NCBI GenBank assembly: GCA_029859085.1
Contig: JAOUDU010000056.1
Coordinates: 1 to 10,046 of the forward strand
Length of the DNA: 10,046 nt
Reading direction: 5' to 3'
From: Gammaproteobacteria bacterium
Lineage (GTDB): Bacteria; Pseudomonadota; Gammaproteobacteria; Pseudomonadales; Halieaceae
Numbering within the stretch: the first letter of the stretch is position 1; each line of letters starts with the position of its first letter. Below are positions 1 to 8,150 of the stretch, in pieces. The position numbers and the translations under genes were made by a program. The notes beneath the pieces were generated by a model, which was not told the DNA's origin, searched no databases, and saw only the letters and a program-made list of their open reading frames with translations.

Positions 1-241
1 GCACTTCGGCGCCGAGCTCCATCAGGGTCTCGATCAGCACGCCGGTCTGGATGGTCATGTGGATGCAGCCCAGTATTTTCGCGCCGGCCAAAGGCTTGCT
101 CTCCCGGTACTTGGCGCGCATCGCCATCAGCGCGGGCATTTCACCTTCGGCGATGTCCAGCTCCCTGCGGCCCCAGTCAGCCAGCTTGATATCCGCGACC
201 TTGTAGTCCTGCTTTGCTGTCAGTTTCGTTGCTGTGCTCAT
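1..241 (-). CDS. ahcY: Adenosylhomocysteinase (SAH hydrolase), N-terminal 80 codons, cut by left edge
   Basis: AhcY reversibly hydrolyses S-adenosylhomocysteine to adenosine and homocysteine in the cytoplasm, using bound NAD. It relieves product inhibition of methyltransferases and closes the activated-methyl cycle. Translated from the ATG at 241, the protein starts [20 protein letters not shown]. It continues through [19 protein letters not shown] (about residues 20-38) and [20 protein letters not shown] (about 59-77), both hallmark N-terminal stretches of the family; His61 lies in the substrate-domain HMT motif. Only about a sixth of the usual 430-470 residues is inside the window, so the NAD-binding domain is not seen. 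The start is backed by a GAGGAAA Shine-Dalgarno about 5 nt upstream. The gene follows metK on the same strand after 95 bp, consistent with a regulator-metK-ahcY operon. The family call is very secure; integrity beyond the edge cannot be judged. Confidence 0.96.
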   Translation of the reverse strand, partial: MSTATKLTAKQDYKVADIKLADWGRRELDIAEGEMPALMAMRAKYRESKPLAGAKILGCIHMTIQTGVLIETLMELGAEV

Positions 242-270
242 TTTGGTTTCCTCAATTTCACGTCAAGTTT

Positions 271-322
271 GACCGTGCCGCCGCAGGGCGGAAAGCATTC
301 CGCCTGGATGGTCGGGACGGTC
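271..322 (-). promoter_or_regulatory. Structured leader between metK and ahcY with two mutually exclusive hairpins (candidate RNA regulator)
   Basis: Seen in sequence, given in plus coordinates but read as minus-strand RNA: an outer 6-bp stem pairs 317-322 with 271-276 (GACCGT/ACGGTC). Inside it, one hairpin pairs 298-304 with 287-293 (GGCGGAA/TTCCGCC, loop of 4). A competing hairpin pairs 287-291 with 278-282 (CCGCC/GGCGG, loop of 4). Both use 287-291, so they cannot form together. No T-run follows, so this is not a standard intrinsic terminator. The element ends about 30 nt before the ahcY ATG, leaving the GAGGAAA site outside the stems. It does not show the conserved GAGGAGCGCUGC-type core I recall for the SAH riboswitch. 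It may be a novel leader, a processing or attenuation structure, or chance pairing in GC-rich DNA. Confidence 0.35.
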
Positions 323-336
323 GAATAAGTCCGGCG

Positions 337-1491
<1,155 letters not shown>

Positions 1492-1521
1492 AATGGTTTC
1501 CCTGGTCTTGGATAAAAGTCG

Positions 1522-1551
1522 TGTATAAAAATTCGTTCAGGCGCGACCGAA
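1522..1551 (-). promoter_or_regulatory. Weak candidate internal promoter for metK
   Basis: The 45-bp gap between the regulator stop and metK is AT-rich in an otherwise GC-rich window. On the minus strand it offers TATACA as a possible -10 (1522-1527). An 18-nt spacer separates it from a poor -35, TTCGGT (1546-1551), which overlaps the end of the regulator gene. This could give metK a second, regulator-independent transcript. The -35 match is weak and AT-richness alone could produce the -10, so this is only a candidate. Confidence 0.2.
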
Positions 1552-2535
1552 CAGGCGCACCTGGATCTGGAATCCGTTGCGCTGGGCGAGGTAGACCCCG
1601 GCGATGTCCTCCAGAGCGGCATCCCTTGCCCAGTGACTGAGTTCCTGCGGCTCGAAACCCAGCCAGAGGTCGCCACAGTTTTCCCTGGCCCAGCCCTGGT
1701 CGTGGCTGCACAGGTCTGTTACCAGCACCACGCCGCCCGGGGCCAGGCGGGAGGCCACGTCGGCCAGGATGCGGCCCGGCGACGGCGTGTGATGCAGCAC
1801 CATGTTGATCACCGCGCAGTCCGCCTCCAGCCCGTCCAGCTCAGCGCTGCCGGTATCGCCGTGGACAAACTCGATATTGTCCAGGCCGGCGGCGGCGGAC
1901 CGCTCGCGCGCCTGCGCAAGCATCAGCTCGGCGTTGTCCAGGGCCACCACGCGTTGGAACACAGGTGCCAGCTCAAGCAGGAAGGCGCCGTCCCCCGGGC
2001 CCACTTCCAGCGCCGTGCGGTGGTGAGCCAGCGGCGCGTCCCGCAGCATCTGCGCCACCGTGGCGGCATACTGGTCGTAACTGGCTATCAGGTCCTGCTG
2101 CTGGCGGAATTTGTGGGCATTGTTGCGGAAAAAGTTGCGGGAGTTTTCCTCCCGCGTCCGGTACAGGCGGGCCAGCCTCCGGTCCAGTGCCTGCGGCAGC
2201 TCGATCCTGTCGACGCTTTCGAATATACGACTCTGCAGGGGTTCCAGTTCAGGGCGCTGACCGAGACTGCTGCGCCGGTAAAATATCGAGTTGCCCTCCC
2301 GGCGGGTCGCGACCAGGCCGGCACCGGCAAGTACCTTGAGGTGGTGGCTCAGGGCGGGCTGGCGGATTTCAAACAGTGAGCACAGCTCCGATACCCCGAA
2401 GGAATCGTTGCGCAATACCCGCAGCACCTGCAGGCGCAGGGGATCGGCGCTGGCCTTGCACAGGGTGGCCAGGGCGTCCAGCTGCCCGGTGGAGGCCGGG
2501 ACTGTGGCGGTCGGGGCTGTGGCGGAGGTATTCAT
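1537..2535 (-). CDS. sahR: SahR-type regulator: ArsR-family winged HTH fused to a SAM-dependent methyltransferase domain
   Basis: A 332-residue two-domain protein. Residues about 20-95 form an ArsR-like winged helix: KASADPLRLQVLRVL, then the recognition helix region RQPALSHHLKVLAGAGLV at 59-76 and the wing REGNSIFYR. Residues about 150-290 form a class I SAM-methyltransferase fold, with motif I EVGPGDGAFL at 177-186, an acidic end of beta2 (VALD, Asp200), VHGD at 224-227 and ADCAVINMVLHH at 238-249. A conserved tail TDLCSHDQGWARENCGDLWL follows at 273-292. No ArsR metal-site CxC is obvious near the recognition helix. Regulators of this architecture sit next to metK/ahcY in Proteobacteria and belong, as I recall, to the SahR group that responds to S-adenosylhomocysteine. 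The SAM/SAH-binding fold would suit such a sensor, though catalysis is not excluded. The ATG at 2535 has no Shine-Dalgarno and lies just after its promoter. The symbol is assigned by architecture and context. Confidence 0.85.
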   Translation of the reverse strand: MNTSATAPTATVPASTGQLDALATLCKASADPLRLQVLRVLRNDSFGVSELCSLFEIRQPALSHHLKVLAGAGLVATRREGNSIFYRRSSLGQRPELEPLQSRIFESVDRIELPQALDRRLARLYRTREENSRNFFRNNAHKFRQQQDLIASYDQYAATVAQMLRDAPLAHHRTALEVGPGDGAFLLELAPVFQRVVALDNAELMLAQARERSAAAGLDNIEFVHGDTGSAELDGLEADCAVINMVLHHTPSPGRILADVASRLAPGGVVLVTDLCSHDQGWARENCGDLWLGFEPQELSHWARDAALEDIAGVYLAQRNGFQIQVRLFGRA

Positions 2536-2543
2536 CGGCGGCG

Positions 2544-2572
2544 AGTCTAGCAGGCCCCGCCATCTATATCAA
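2544..2572 (-). promoter_or_regulatory. Sigma70 promoter of the regulator-metK-ahcY operon, -35 inside the palindrome
   Basis: On the minus strand, TTGATA (2567-2572; 5 of 6 to TTGACA) is followed by a 17-nt spacer and TAGACT (2544-2549). TG is placed one base before the hexamer, giving an extended -10 (TGCTAGACT). The -35 lies within the AT core of the 42-bp palindrome, so a protein on the palindrome would block RNA polymerase, as expected for autorepression. Only 8 nt separate the -10 from the ATG at 2535, placing the likely transcription start at or within a base or two of the start codon. Confidence 0.6.
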
Positions 2573-2596
2573 AATATTTTGATATAGATGGCGGGG
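2555..2596. promoter_or_regulatory. Perfect 42-bp palindrome, probable SahR operator
   Basis: Two 21-nt arms are exact reverse complements with no spacer, centred between 2575 and 2576. The core reads TATCAAAATATTTTGATA (2567-2584) and is flanked on both sides by TATAGATGGCGGGG or its complement. The core has the two-fold TATCAA/TTGATA form that fits an ArsR-type dimer, and it sits in front of the regulator gene over its -35. The divergent tkt gene starts 174 nt away on the other side, so the site could act on both directions. The palindrome is read directly from the sequence. Its role as the SahR operator is inferred from position and symmetry. The GC-rich arms go well beyond what one winged-helix dimer normally contacts. 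Confidence 0.8.
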
Positions 2597-2625
2597 TTGT
2601 TCCGTTATTGCCCAGGTCCGGCTAC

Positions 2626-2686
2626 CCGGTGTCCGCCCGGGGCGACACCGGTTGGGGGCGGAAACCCCAAAACTGAAATTTTCCGC
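2626..2686 (+). other. Structured region upstream of tkt: hairpin followed by possible H-type pseudoknot
   Basis: First, CCGGTGTC (2626-2633) pairs with GACACCGG (2644-2651), with a further inner GCC/GGC stem. Directly after it, TTGGGG (2652-2657) pairs with CCCCAA (2665-2670). The loop of that hairpin, GCGGAAA (2658-2664), is complementary to TTTCCGC (2680-2686). The second and third pairings cross, as in an H-type pseudoknot with a short first loop and a 9-nt A-rich third loop (2671-2679). Whether the region is transcribed is unknown: a possible promoter lies just downstream (2695-2723), in which case these would be DNA sites instead. It lies 85-145 nt before the tkt ATG and leaves the ribosome site free. 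No T-run marks it as a terminator. Confidence 0.35.
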
Positions 2687-2694
2687 GCGTTTGT

Positions 2695-2723
2695 TTGCCG
2701 TTAGCGCCCGCTTACGCGAAAAT
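2695..2723 (+). promoter_or_regulatory. Candidate promoter for tkt
   Basis: TTGCCG (2695-2700) and GAAAAT (2718-2723) are separated by 17 nt and each matches the sigma70 consensus at four of six positions. Transcription would start near 2730 and give a leader of about 40 nt before the ATG at 2771. No better pair was found in 2597-2770, but the match is modest. A start nearer the palindrome remains possible. Confidence 0.3.
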
Positions 2724-2770
2724 ACCGACCGCCTTTCAACGCTTGCCCCCCATCCCTGCTGGAGAAACCG

Positions 2771-4768
2771 ATGTCGTCCCCCCGCACTGATCTTGCCAAT
2801 GCCATTCGCGCCCTGAGTATGGATGCCGTACAGAAAGCCAATAGCGGCCACCCGGGCGCTCCCATGGGCATGGCGGATATCGCGGAGGTGCTGTGGAACG
2901 ACTACCTGCGGCATAACCCGGGCAATCCCCACTGGCCCAACCGCGACCGGTTCGTGCTGTCCAACGGCCATGGCTCCATGCTGCTCTACTCCCTGCTCCA
3001 CCTCACCGGCTACGACCTGCCGATGGAGGAGCTGAAGAACTTCCGCCAGCTTCACAGCAAGACACCGGGCCACCCGGAACACGGCTACACACCGGGGGTG
3101 GAAACCACTACCGGCCCCCTGGGCCAGGGCCTGGCGAACGCGGTGGGCATGGCGCTGGCGGAGAAAGTGCTGGCCGCCCAGTTCAACCGCGAGGGCCACA
3201 GTGTTATCGACCACCACACTTACACCTTTCTCGGGGATGGTTGCCTGATGGAGGGCATCTCCCACGAGGTAAGCTCGCTGGCCGGTACCCTGGGCCTGGG
3301 CAAACTGGTCGCGTTCTATGACGACAACGGCATCTCGATCGACGGCGAGGTGGAGGGCTGGTTTACCGACGATACCCCGGCCCGCTTCAAGGCGTATGGC
3401 TGGCAGGTCATCAATGACGTCAACGGCCACAGTCCTTCGGAAGTCAAGGCGGCGATAGAGGCCGCCCGCCACGAGACCCGCAAGCCCACGCTGATCTGCT
3501 GCAAGACGATTATCGGCAAGGGCGCGCCTCACAAGCAGGGCAGCGAGTCCTGTCACGGCTCCCCGCTGGGTGCGGAAGAGGTGGCAGCGACGCGCGCCGC
3601 GATCGGCTGGGAATATGAACCCTTCCATATCCCGCAGGATATCTACCAGCGCTGGGACGCCAGGGCGAAGGGCGCCGCCGCCGAGCAGGCCTGGGAAGAA
3701 AAAATGGCGGCCTACGCCCGGGCCCACCCGGAGCTGGCGGGCGAACTGCGGCGCCGGCTGGCGGGTGACCTGCCCGCTGACTTTTCCACCCGGGCCGCCG
3801 CCTATGTAGAGCAGTGCCAGCAGGAGGGCGCGACCATCGCCTCGCGCAAGGCGTCCCAGAACTGCCTCAACGCCTTTGGCCCGCTGTTGCCCGAGTTGCT
3901 GGGCGGCTCCGCGGACCTGGCCGGCTCCAACCTCACCATCTGGAGCGGCTCGAAGGGGATCAGCAGGGACGACGCCAGCGGTAACTATGTCTATTACGGC
4001 GTGCGCGAATTCGGCATGGCCGCGATGATGAACGGCATTGCGCTGCACGGCGGCTTTATCAACTACGGCGCCACCTTCCTGATGTTCATGGAATACGCGC
4101 GCAATGCGGTGCGGATGGCCGCGCTGATGAAGCAGCAGTCCATCTTCGTGTTCACCCACGATTCCATCGGGCTCGGCGAGGATGGCCCCACGCACCAGCC
4201 CGTGGAGCAGCTGACCGCCCTGCGCAGCACCCCGAACATGCACTCCTGGCGGCCCTGCGACGCGGTGGAGTCGGCGGTGGCGTGGAAAGCCGCGATCGAG
4301 CGCCGCGACGGCCCGACGTCCCTGGTGTTTTCGCGCCAGAACCTGCCCCACCAGCAGCGCGATGCCGGCCAGCTGGCCGCCATAGGCCGGGGGGCCTACA
4401 TCCTGCGCGACTGTGAGGCAACGCCGGATGCCATCCTCATCGCCACCGGCTCTGAAGTGGGCCTGGCGATGGCGGCGGCGGAGCGCCTGGCGGCCGCCGG
4501 CAAGCAGCTGCGGGTGGTCTCGATGCCCTGCGCCGAGGTGTTCGAGCTGCAGGACGCGGCCTATCGCGAGTCGGTGCTGCCCAGCGATATTCTCGCCCGG
4601 GTGGCAGTAGAGGCGCTGCACGCCGACTACTGGTACAAGTACGTCGGCCTGGACGGCAGGGTGGTGGGTATGACCACCTTTGGCGAATCCGCGCCCGCCG
4701 GCGACCTGATGAAGCACTTCGGTTTTACGGTGGAAAACGTGGTCGCCGTCGTCGAGGAGGTCCTGTAG
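2771..4768 (+). CDS. tkt: Transketolase
   Basis: Transketolase moves two-carbon ketol units between sugar phosphates (xylulose-5-P, ribose-5-P, erythrose-4-P) in the non-oxidative pentose phosphate pathway, using thiamine diphosphate and a divalent metal. The 665-residue protein has the full family length. The N-terminal half has [12 protein letters not shown] (25-36), SNGHGSM (64-70), GPLGQG (115-120) and the diphosphate/metal motif [10 protein letters not shown] (153-162), plus SCHGSPLG (260-267). The pyrimidine-binding half has [12 protein letters not shown], with the probable catalytic Glu413, then the [14 protein letters not shown] signature (464-477) and the sugar-phosphate Arg in FSRQNLP. 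The C-terminal domain ends [19 protein letters not shown]. The ATG is preceded by GGAG with 6-nt spacing. It opens the tkt-epd-pgk-fba row, with epd 31 bp downstream. Its product erythrose-4-P is the substrate of the next enzyme. Confidence 0.98.
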   Translation: MSSPRTDLANAIRALSMDAVQKANSGHPGAPMGMADIAEVLWNDYLRHNPGNPHWPNRDRFVLSNGHGSMLLYSLLHLTGYDLPMEELKNFRQLHSKTPGHPEHGYTPGVETTTGPLGQGLANAVGMALAEKVLAAQFNREGHSVIDHHTYTFLGDGCLMEGISHEVSSLAGTLGLGKLVAFYDDNGISIDGEVEGWFTDDTPARFKAYGWQVINDVNGHSPSEVKAAIEAARHETRKPTLICCKTIIGKGAPHKQGSESCHGSPLGAEEVAATRAAIGWEYEPFHIPQDIYQRWDARAKGAAAEQAWEEKMAAYARAHPELAGELRRRLAGDLPADFSTRAAAYVEQCQQEGATIASRKASQNCLNAFGPLLPELLGGSADLAGSNLTIWSGSKGISRDDASGNYVYYGVREFGMAAMMNGIALHGGFINYGATFLMFMEYARNAVRMAALMKQQSIFVFTHDSIGLGEDGPTHQPVEQLTALRSTPNMHSWRPCDAVESAVAWKAAIERRDGPTSLVFSRQNLPHQQRDAGQLAAIGRGAYILRDCEATPDAILIATGSEVGLAMAAAERLAAAGKQLRVVSMPCAEVFELQDAAYRESVLPSDILARVAVEALHADYWYKYVGLDGRVVGMTTFGESAPAGDLMKHFGFTVENVVAVVEEVL

Positions 4769-4787
4769 GAGTCCCCCGGGCCCCCTG

Positions 4788-4793
4788 AAGGAG
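4788..4793 (+). promoter_or_regulatory. Ribosome binding site that fixes the TTG start of epd
   Basis: AAGGAG at 4788-4793 ends 6 nt before the in-frame TTG at 4800. An ATG at 4796 lies only 2 nt from the site and is out of frame: it opens a seven-codon frame (MLVATGD) that stops at 4819. The spacing therefore favours TTG 4800 (or the adjacent TTG 4803) as the real epd start. Confidence 0.7.
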
Positions 4794-4799
4794 AAATGC

Positions 4800-5810
4800 T
4801 TGTTGCGACTGGCGATTAACGGCTACGGCAGGATCGGCCGCAGCGTGCTGAGGGCGCTCTACGAGAGCCCCCTGCAATCACAAATGCAGGTGGTGGCGGT
4901 CAACGAACTGGCCGATGCCCGCACGGTACTGCACCTGACCCGCTATGATTCCACCCACGGGCGCTTCAGCGGCAGCCTGGACGGAGACGAAAGCCGGTTG
5001 TGGGTAAATGGCGACCCCATCGTGCTGCTGCGGCGCCCCCGGATCGAGGACCTGCCCTGGGGCGAGCTCGGCATAGACATGGTGCTGGAGTGCACCGGTG
5101 CCTTTTCCGACCGCGCCACCGCGGAGCTGCACCTGCGGCAGGGGGCGGGCAAGGTACTGTTTTCCCAGCCCGCCGAGGCGGATGTGGACGCCACCGTGGT
5201 CTACGGCGTCAATCACCGCGAGCTGCGGGCGGGCCATCGCATCGCCTCCACCGCCTCATGCACCACCAACGGCATCGTGCCGGTGATCCAGGCCCTGCAC
5301 GAGGCGGTGGGTATCGACAGCGGCACCATCACCACTATTCACTCCGCGATGAATGACCAGCCGGTGCTGGACGCCTACCACCACACCGACCTGCGCAAGA
5401 CCCGGGCAGCCTCCCAGTCCATCATTCCGGTGGATACCGGGCTGGCCCGGGGCGTGGAGCGGATCCTGCCGGTGATGGCGGGGCGGTTCACCGCCCAGGC
5501 ACTGCGGGTGCCCACCCTCAATGTCTCGGCCCTGGACCTCACCGTATACACCAGTACCGACACAGACACGGCGGCCATTAACCGCGTTTTATATGACGCA
5601 GCTCAAACCGGTTTCGACGGTGTGCTGGGCTATACTGAGGAGCTGCTGGCCTCGTGCGATTTCAACCACGATCCCCGCTCCAGCATCGTCGATGCGAGCC
5701 AGACCCGGGTCAGCGGCAGGCGCCTGGTGAAGGTGCTCACCTGGTTCGACAACGAGTGGGGCTACGCCAATCGCATGCTGGATGTGGCCAGGTACTGGGC
5801 CAGCCTGTAG
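4800..5810 (+). CDS. epd: D-erythrose-4-phosphate dehydrogenase (GAPDH family)
   Basis: Epd oxidises erythrose-4-phosphate to 4-phosphoerythronate with NAD, the first step of the DXP-dependent pyridoxal phosphate pathway. The 336-residue protein has the GAPDH fold: NGYGRIGR at 7-14 binds NAD, catalytic Cys154 lies in STASCTTNG, His181 in [10 protein letters not shown], and [12 protein letters not shown] closes the protein (315-326). The Epd-like features are NELAD at the end of beta2 (35-39) and [14 protein letters not shown] (181-194), where GAPDH normally reads HSYT or HAYT. The context between tkt and pgk matches the epd position in Pseudomonas and E. coli. The start is a rare TTG (4800), chosen by the upstream AAGGAG and because no in-frame ATG precedes the NAD motif. 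The second Cys usual in the SCTTNC motif is Gly here. Residual GAPDH activity cannot be excluded by sequence. Confidence 0.9.
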   Translation: MLRLAINGYGRIGRSVLRALYESPLQSQMQVVAVNELADARTVLHLTRYDSTHGRFSGSLDGDESRLWVNGDPIVLLRRPRIEDLPWGELGIDMVLECTGAFSDRATAELHLRQGAGKVLFSQPAEADVDATVVYGVNHRELRAGHRIASTASCTTNGIVPVIQALHEAVGIDSGTITTIHSAMNDQPVLDAYHHTDLRKTRAASQSIIPVDTGLARGVERILPVMAGRFTAQALRVPTLNVSALDLTVYTSTDTDTAAINRVLYDAAQTGFDGVLGYTEELLASCDFNHDPRSSIVDASQTRVSGRRLVKVLTWFDNEWGYANRMLDVARYWASL

Positions 5811-5853
5811 CAGTCCAGTTTCGTCAACCAGGATCCATGGAGAGCCGGGACCA

Positions 5854-7032
5854 ATGACAGTGAAAGTCGATTTGATGCGCAACTTCGATCTGAAGGGGAA
5901 GCGGGTGCTGATCCGTGAGGACCTGAATGTGCCGGTCAAGGATGGGCAAGTGAGCAGTGATGCCCGTATCCGCGCCGCGCTGCCGACCATAGAGGCAGCT
6001 GTCAGTGCCGGCGCCAGGGTGATCCTGATGTCGCACCTGGGTCGCCCGGTGGAGGGGGAGTTCGACCCGCAGTTTTCAATGGCGCCGGTGGCCAGCCACC
6101 TCGCCGGCCTGCTGGGCAGGCCGGTCCCGCTGGTGACCGACTGGCGCGGGGGTGTCGCCCTGGCCGATGGCGAGGTCGCGATGCTGGAAAACGTGCGCTT
6201 CAATCCGGGTGAAAAGAAAAACGGCGAGGAGCTGGCCCGGGCCTACGCGGCCATTTGCGACATCTTCGTGATGGACGCCTTCGGCACCGCGCACCGGGCC
6301 GAGGCGTCCACCCACGGCGTCGGCAGGTTTGCGCCGGTTGCCTGTGCCGGGCCGCTGCTGGAGGGTGAACTGAACGCGCTGGAAAAAGCGCTGGCGGATC
6401 CGGCCCGGCCCATGGTGGCCATCGTCGGCGGCTCCAAGGTGTCCACCAAGCTGACAGTGCTGGAAACCCTGTCGGCCAAGGTCGACCAGCTGGTGGTGGG
6501 GGGAGGCATCGCCAACACGTTCCTGGCCGCCAGCGGCAAGCCCGTGGGCAAGTCCCTGTGCGAACACGAACTGGTCCCCGCGGCCCGGGCCCTGATGCAG
6601 CAGACCAGCATCCCCCTGCCCGCGGACGTGGTAACCGCGAAAGAGTTCTCCGAGACTGCCGCCGCCAGCCTGAAGGCGGCCGGTGACGTCGCGGAGGACG
6701 ACATGATCCTGGATATCGGCCCGGTGGCCGCGGCGGAAATTGCCACCATTCTCAAGGGGGCCGGCACCATCCTGTGGAACGGCCCGGTGGGCGTGTTCGA
6801 GTTCAGCCAGTTCGCCGCGGGGACCGAGACGATCGCCCGGGCCATCGCCGACAGCCCGGCCTTTTCCCTGGCGGGCGGGGGCGATACCCTGGCCGCGATT
6901 GACAAATTTGGTATCGCCGATAAGGTCTCGTATATATCGACCGGCGGCGGCGCCTTCCTGGAGTACGTGGAGGGCAAGATTCTACCTGCGGTCGCGATGC
7001 TCGAGCAGCGTCGCGGTCGAGGACCGGAGTAA
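5854..7032 (+). CDS. pgk: Phosphoglycerate kinase
   Basis: Pgk transfers phosphate between 1,3-bisphosphoglycerate and ADP, giving 3-phosphoglycerate and ATP, and works in both glycolysis and gluconeogenesis. The 392-residue protein is full length. It shows [11 protein letters not shown] (21-31), MSHLGRP (59-65, substrate-binding His/Arg), [12 protein letters not shown] (112-123), [14 protein letters not shown] (139-152), VGGSKVSTK (191-199), [11 protein letters not shown] (214-224), [10 protein letters not shown] (307-316) and the nucleotide loop [13 protein letters not shown] (341-353), ending [14 protein letters not shown]. The frame is open back to 5782, but the ATG at 5854 gives the standard N-terminus ([20 protein letters not shown]). 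The Shine-Dalgarno is weak (GGAGAG about 9 nt upstream). A six-codon frame starting at 5837 ends in TGA overlapping the ATG. The gene follows epd after 43 bp and precedes fba by 44 bp. Confidence 0.97.
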   Translation: MTVKVDLMRNFDLKGKRVLIREDLNVPVKDGQVSSDARIRAALPTIEAAVSAGARVILMSHLGRPVEGEFDPQFSMAPVASHLAGLLGRPVPLVTDWRGGVALADGEVAMLENVRFNPGEKKNGEELARAYAAICDIFVMDAFGTAHRAEASTHGVGRFAPVACAGPLLEGELNALEKALADPARPMVAIVGGSKVSTKLTVLETLSAKVDQLVVGGGIANTFLAASGKPVGKSLCEHELVPAARALMQQTSIPLPADVVTAKEFSETAAASLKAAGDVAEDDMILDIGPVAAAEIATILKGAGTILWNGPVGVFEFSQFAAGTETIARAIADSPAFSLAGGGDTLAAIDKFGIADKVSYISTGGGAFLEYVEGKILPAVAMLEQRRGRGPE

Positions 7033-7076
7033 GTGATCGCTTCAATTCCCATCCTGCGAATGAAAGGAACACCACC

Positions 7077-8141
7077 ATGGCACTAATCAGTATGCGACAG
7101 TTGCTGGACCACGCCGCCGAGCACGGCTACGGGGTACCGGCGTTCAACGTCAACAACCTCGAGCAGACCCGGGCCATCATGGAGGCGGCGGACAAGACCA
7201 ACTCCCCGGTCATCATGCAGGCCAGCGCGGGCGCCAGGAAATATGCCGGCGCACCCTTCCTGCGGGCGATGATGGAAGCGGCGATGAACGAGTTTCCCCA
7301 TATCCCGGTGGTGGTACACCAGGATCACGGGGTGTCGCCGGCGGTCTGCCAGCGCTCGATCCAGCTGGGGTTCAGCTCGGTGATGATGGACGGCTCCCTG
7401 GGCGAGGACGGCAAGACCCCGATGGACTACGACTACAATGTGGCGGTCACCCGGCGGGTGGTTGAAATGGCCCATGCCTGTGGAGTATCCGTCGAGGGGG
7501 AGCTCGGCTGCCTGGGATCGCTGGAGACAGGCGAAGCGGGTGAGGAGGACGGTATCGGCGCCGAGGGCAAGCTCACCCACGACCAGATGCTCACCGACCC
7601 GGAGGAAGCGGCCGAGTTCGTCAAGGCCACCGGGGTCGACGCCCTGGCCATCGCCTGCGGCACCAGCCACGGCGCCTACAAGTTTACCCGCCCCCCGACC
7701 GGTGACATCCTGGCGATCGATCGCATCAAGGAGATCAACGCCCGCATTCCCAACACCCACCTGGTCATGCACGGTTCCTCCTCGGTGCCCCAGGAGTGGC
7801 TGGCGATCATCAACCAGTACGGCGGCGCCATCCCCGAGACCTACGGCGTGCCCCTGGAGCAGATCCAGGAAGGGATCCGCCATGGCGTGCGCAAGGTGAA
7901 TATCGATACCGACCTGCGGCTGGCCTCCACCGGCGCGATCCGTCGCTTCCTGGCCCAGAAACCGGCGGAGTTCGATCCCCGCAAGTACCTGGCGGAAACC
8001 ATCACGGCCATGCGCGATATCTGCATCGAGCGCTACGAGGCCTTCGGCACCGCCGGCAATGCGGGCAAGATCAAGGTTCTTTCGCTGGCGGCCATGCAAG
8101 GCGCCTACGACGCGGGCAAGCTGAACCAGCGGGTGAACTGA
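7077..8141 (+). CDS. fba: Fructose-bisphosphate aldolase, class II (zinc-dependent)
   Basis: This enzyme reversibly cleaves fructose-1,6-bisphosphate to dihydroxyacetone phosphate and glyceraldehyde-3-phosphate. The 354-residue protein is of the class II subtype often annotated as the Calvin-cycle type (long form). It carries the family signature [10 protein letters not shown] (78-87), with catalytic Asp83 and zinc ligand His84. Further zinc/substrate residues are in [12 protein letters not shown] (139-150), [10 protein letters not shown] (193-202, His198) and VMHGSSSVP (230-238, His232), and the phosphate site is NIDTD (275-279). AAAGGA lies 8 nt before the ATG. Despite the subtype name, no RuBisCO or phosphoribulokinase gene is nearby, so a glycolytic/gluconeogenic role is more likely. 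It continues the tkt-epd-pgk row and is followed after 9 nt by the hydrolase gene. Confidence 0.97.
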   Translation: MALISMRQLLDHAAEHGYGVPAFNVNNLEQTRAIMEAADKTNSPVIMQASAGARKYAGAPFLRAMMEAAMNEFPHIPVVVHQDHGVSPAVCQRSIQLGFSSVMMDGSLGEDGKTPMDYDYNVAVTRRVVEMAHACGVSVEGELGCLGSLETGEAGEEDGIGAEGKLTHDQMLTDPEEAAEFVKATGVDALAIACGTSHGAYKFTRPPTGDILAIDRIKEINARIPNTHLVMHGSSSVPQEWLAIINQYGGAIPETYGVPLEQIQEGIRHGVRKVNIDTDLRLASTGAIRRFLAQKPAEFDPRKYLAETITAMRDICIERYEAFGTAGNAGKIKVLSLAAMQGAYDAGKLNQRVN

Positions 8142-8150
8142 GCCCCGGCC

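Noticed and set aside
242-336. Canonical SAH riboswitch upstream of ahcY
   Set aside because: The spacer contains a CCAGGC that superficially recalls the class, but the conserved GAGGAGCGCUGC-like 5' core and the AACGGCGCUC-like 3' segment I remember are absent.
2555-2596. The 42-bp palindrome as an intrinsic terminator or mobile-element end
   Set aside because: It lies between divergent genes, only 19 nt before a start codon. It has no T-run following the stem and no transposase gene or target duplication nearby. An operator role explains its position better.
2564-4717. A 717-codon open frame on the minus strand, antisense to tkt
   Set aside because: It is the high-GC shadow of transketolase: composition is Gly/Arg/His/Val-rich, no domain is recognisable, and the plus strand carries complete transketolase motifs over the same span.
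5782-5853. A 24-codon N-terminal extension of pgk
   Set aside because: The frame is open back into the end of epd, but the extension has no family similarity. The ATG at 5854 gives the normal Pgk N-terminus.
7077-8141. Calvin-cycle operon, suggested by the aldolase subtype and by tkt/pgk linkage
   Set aside because: No RuBisCO, phosphoribulokinase or CbbR gene is in the window, and epd and the metK side match the ordinary gammaproteobacterial arrangement.
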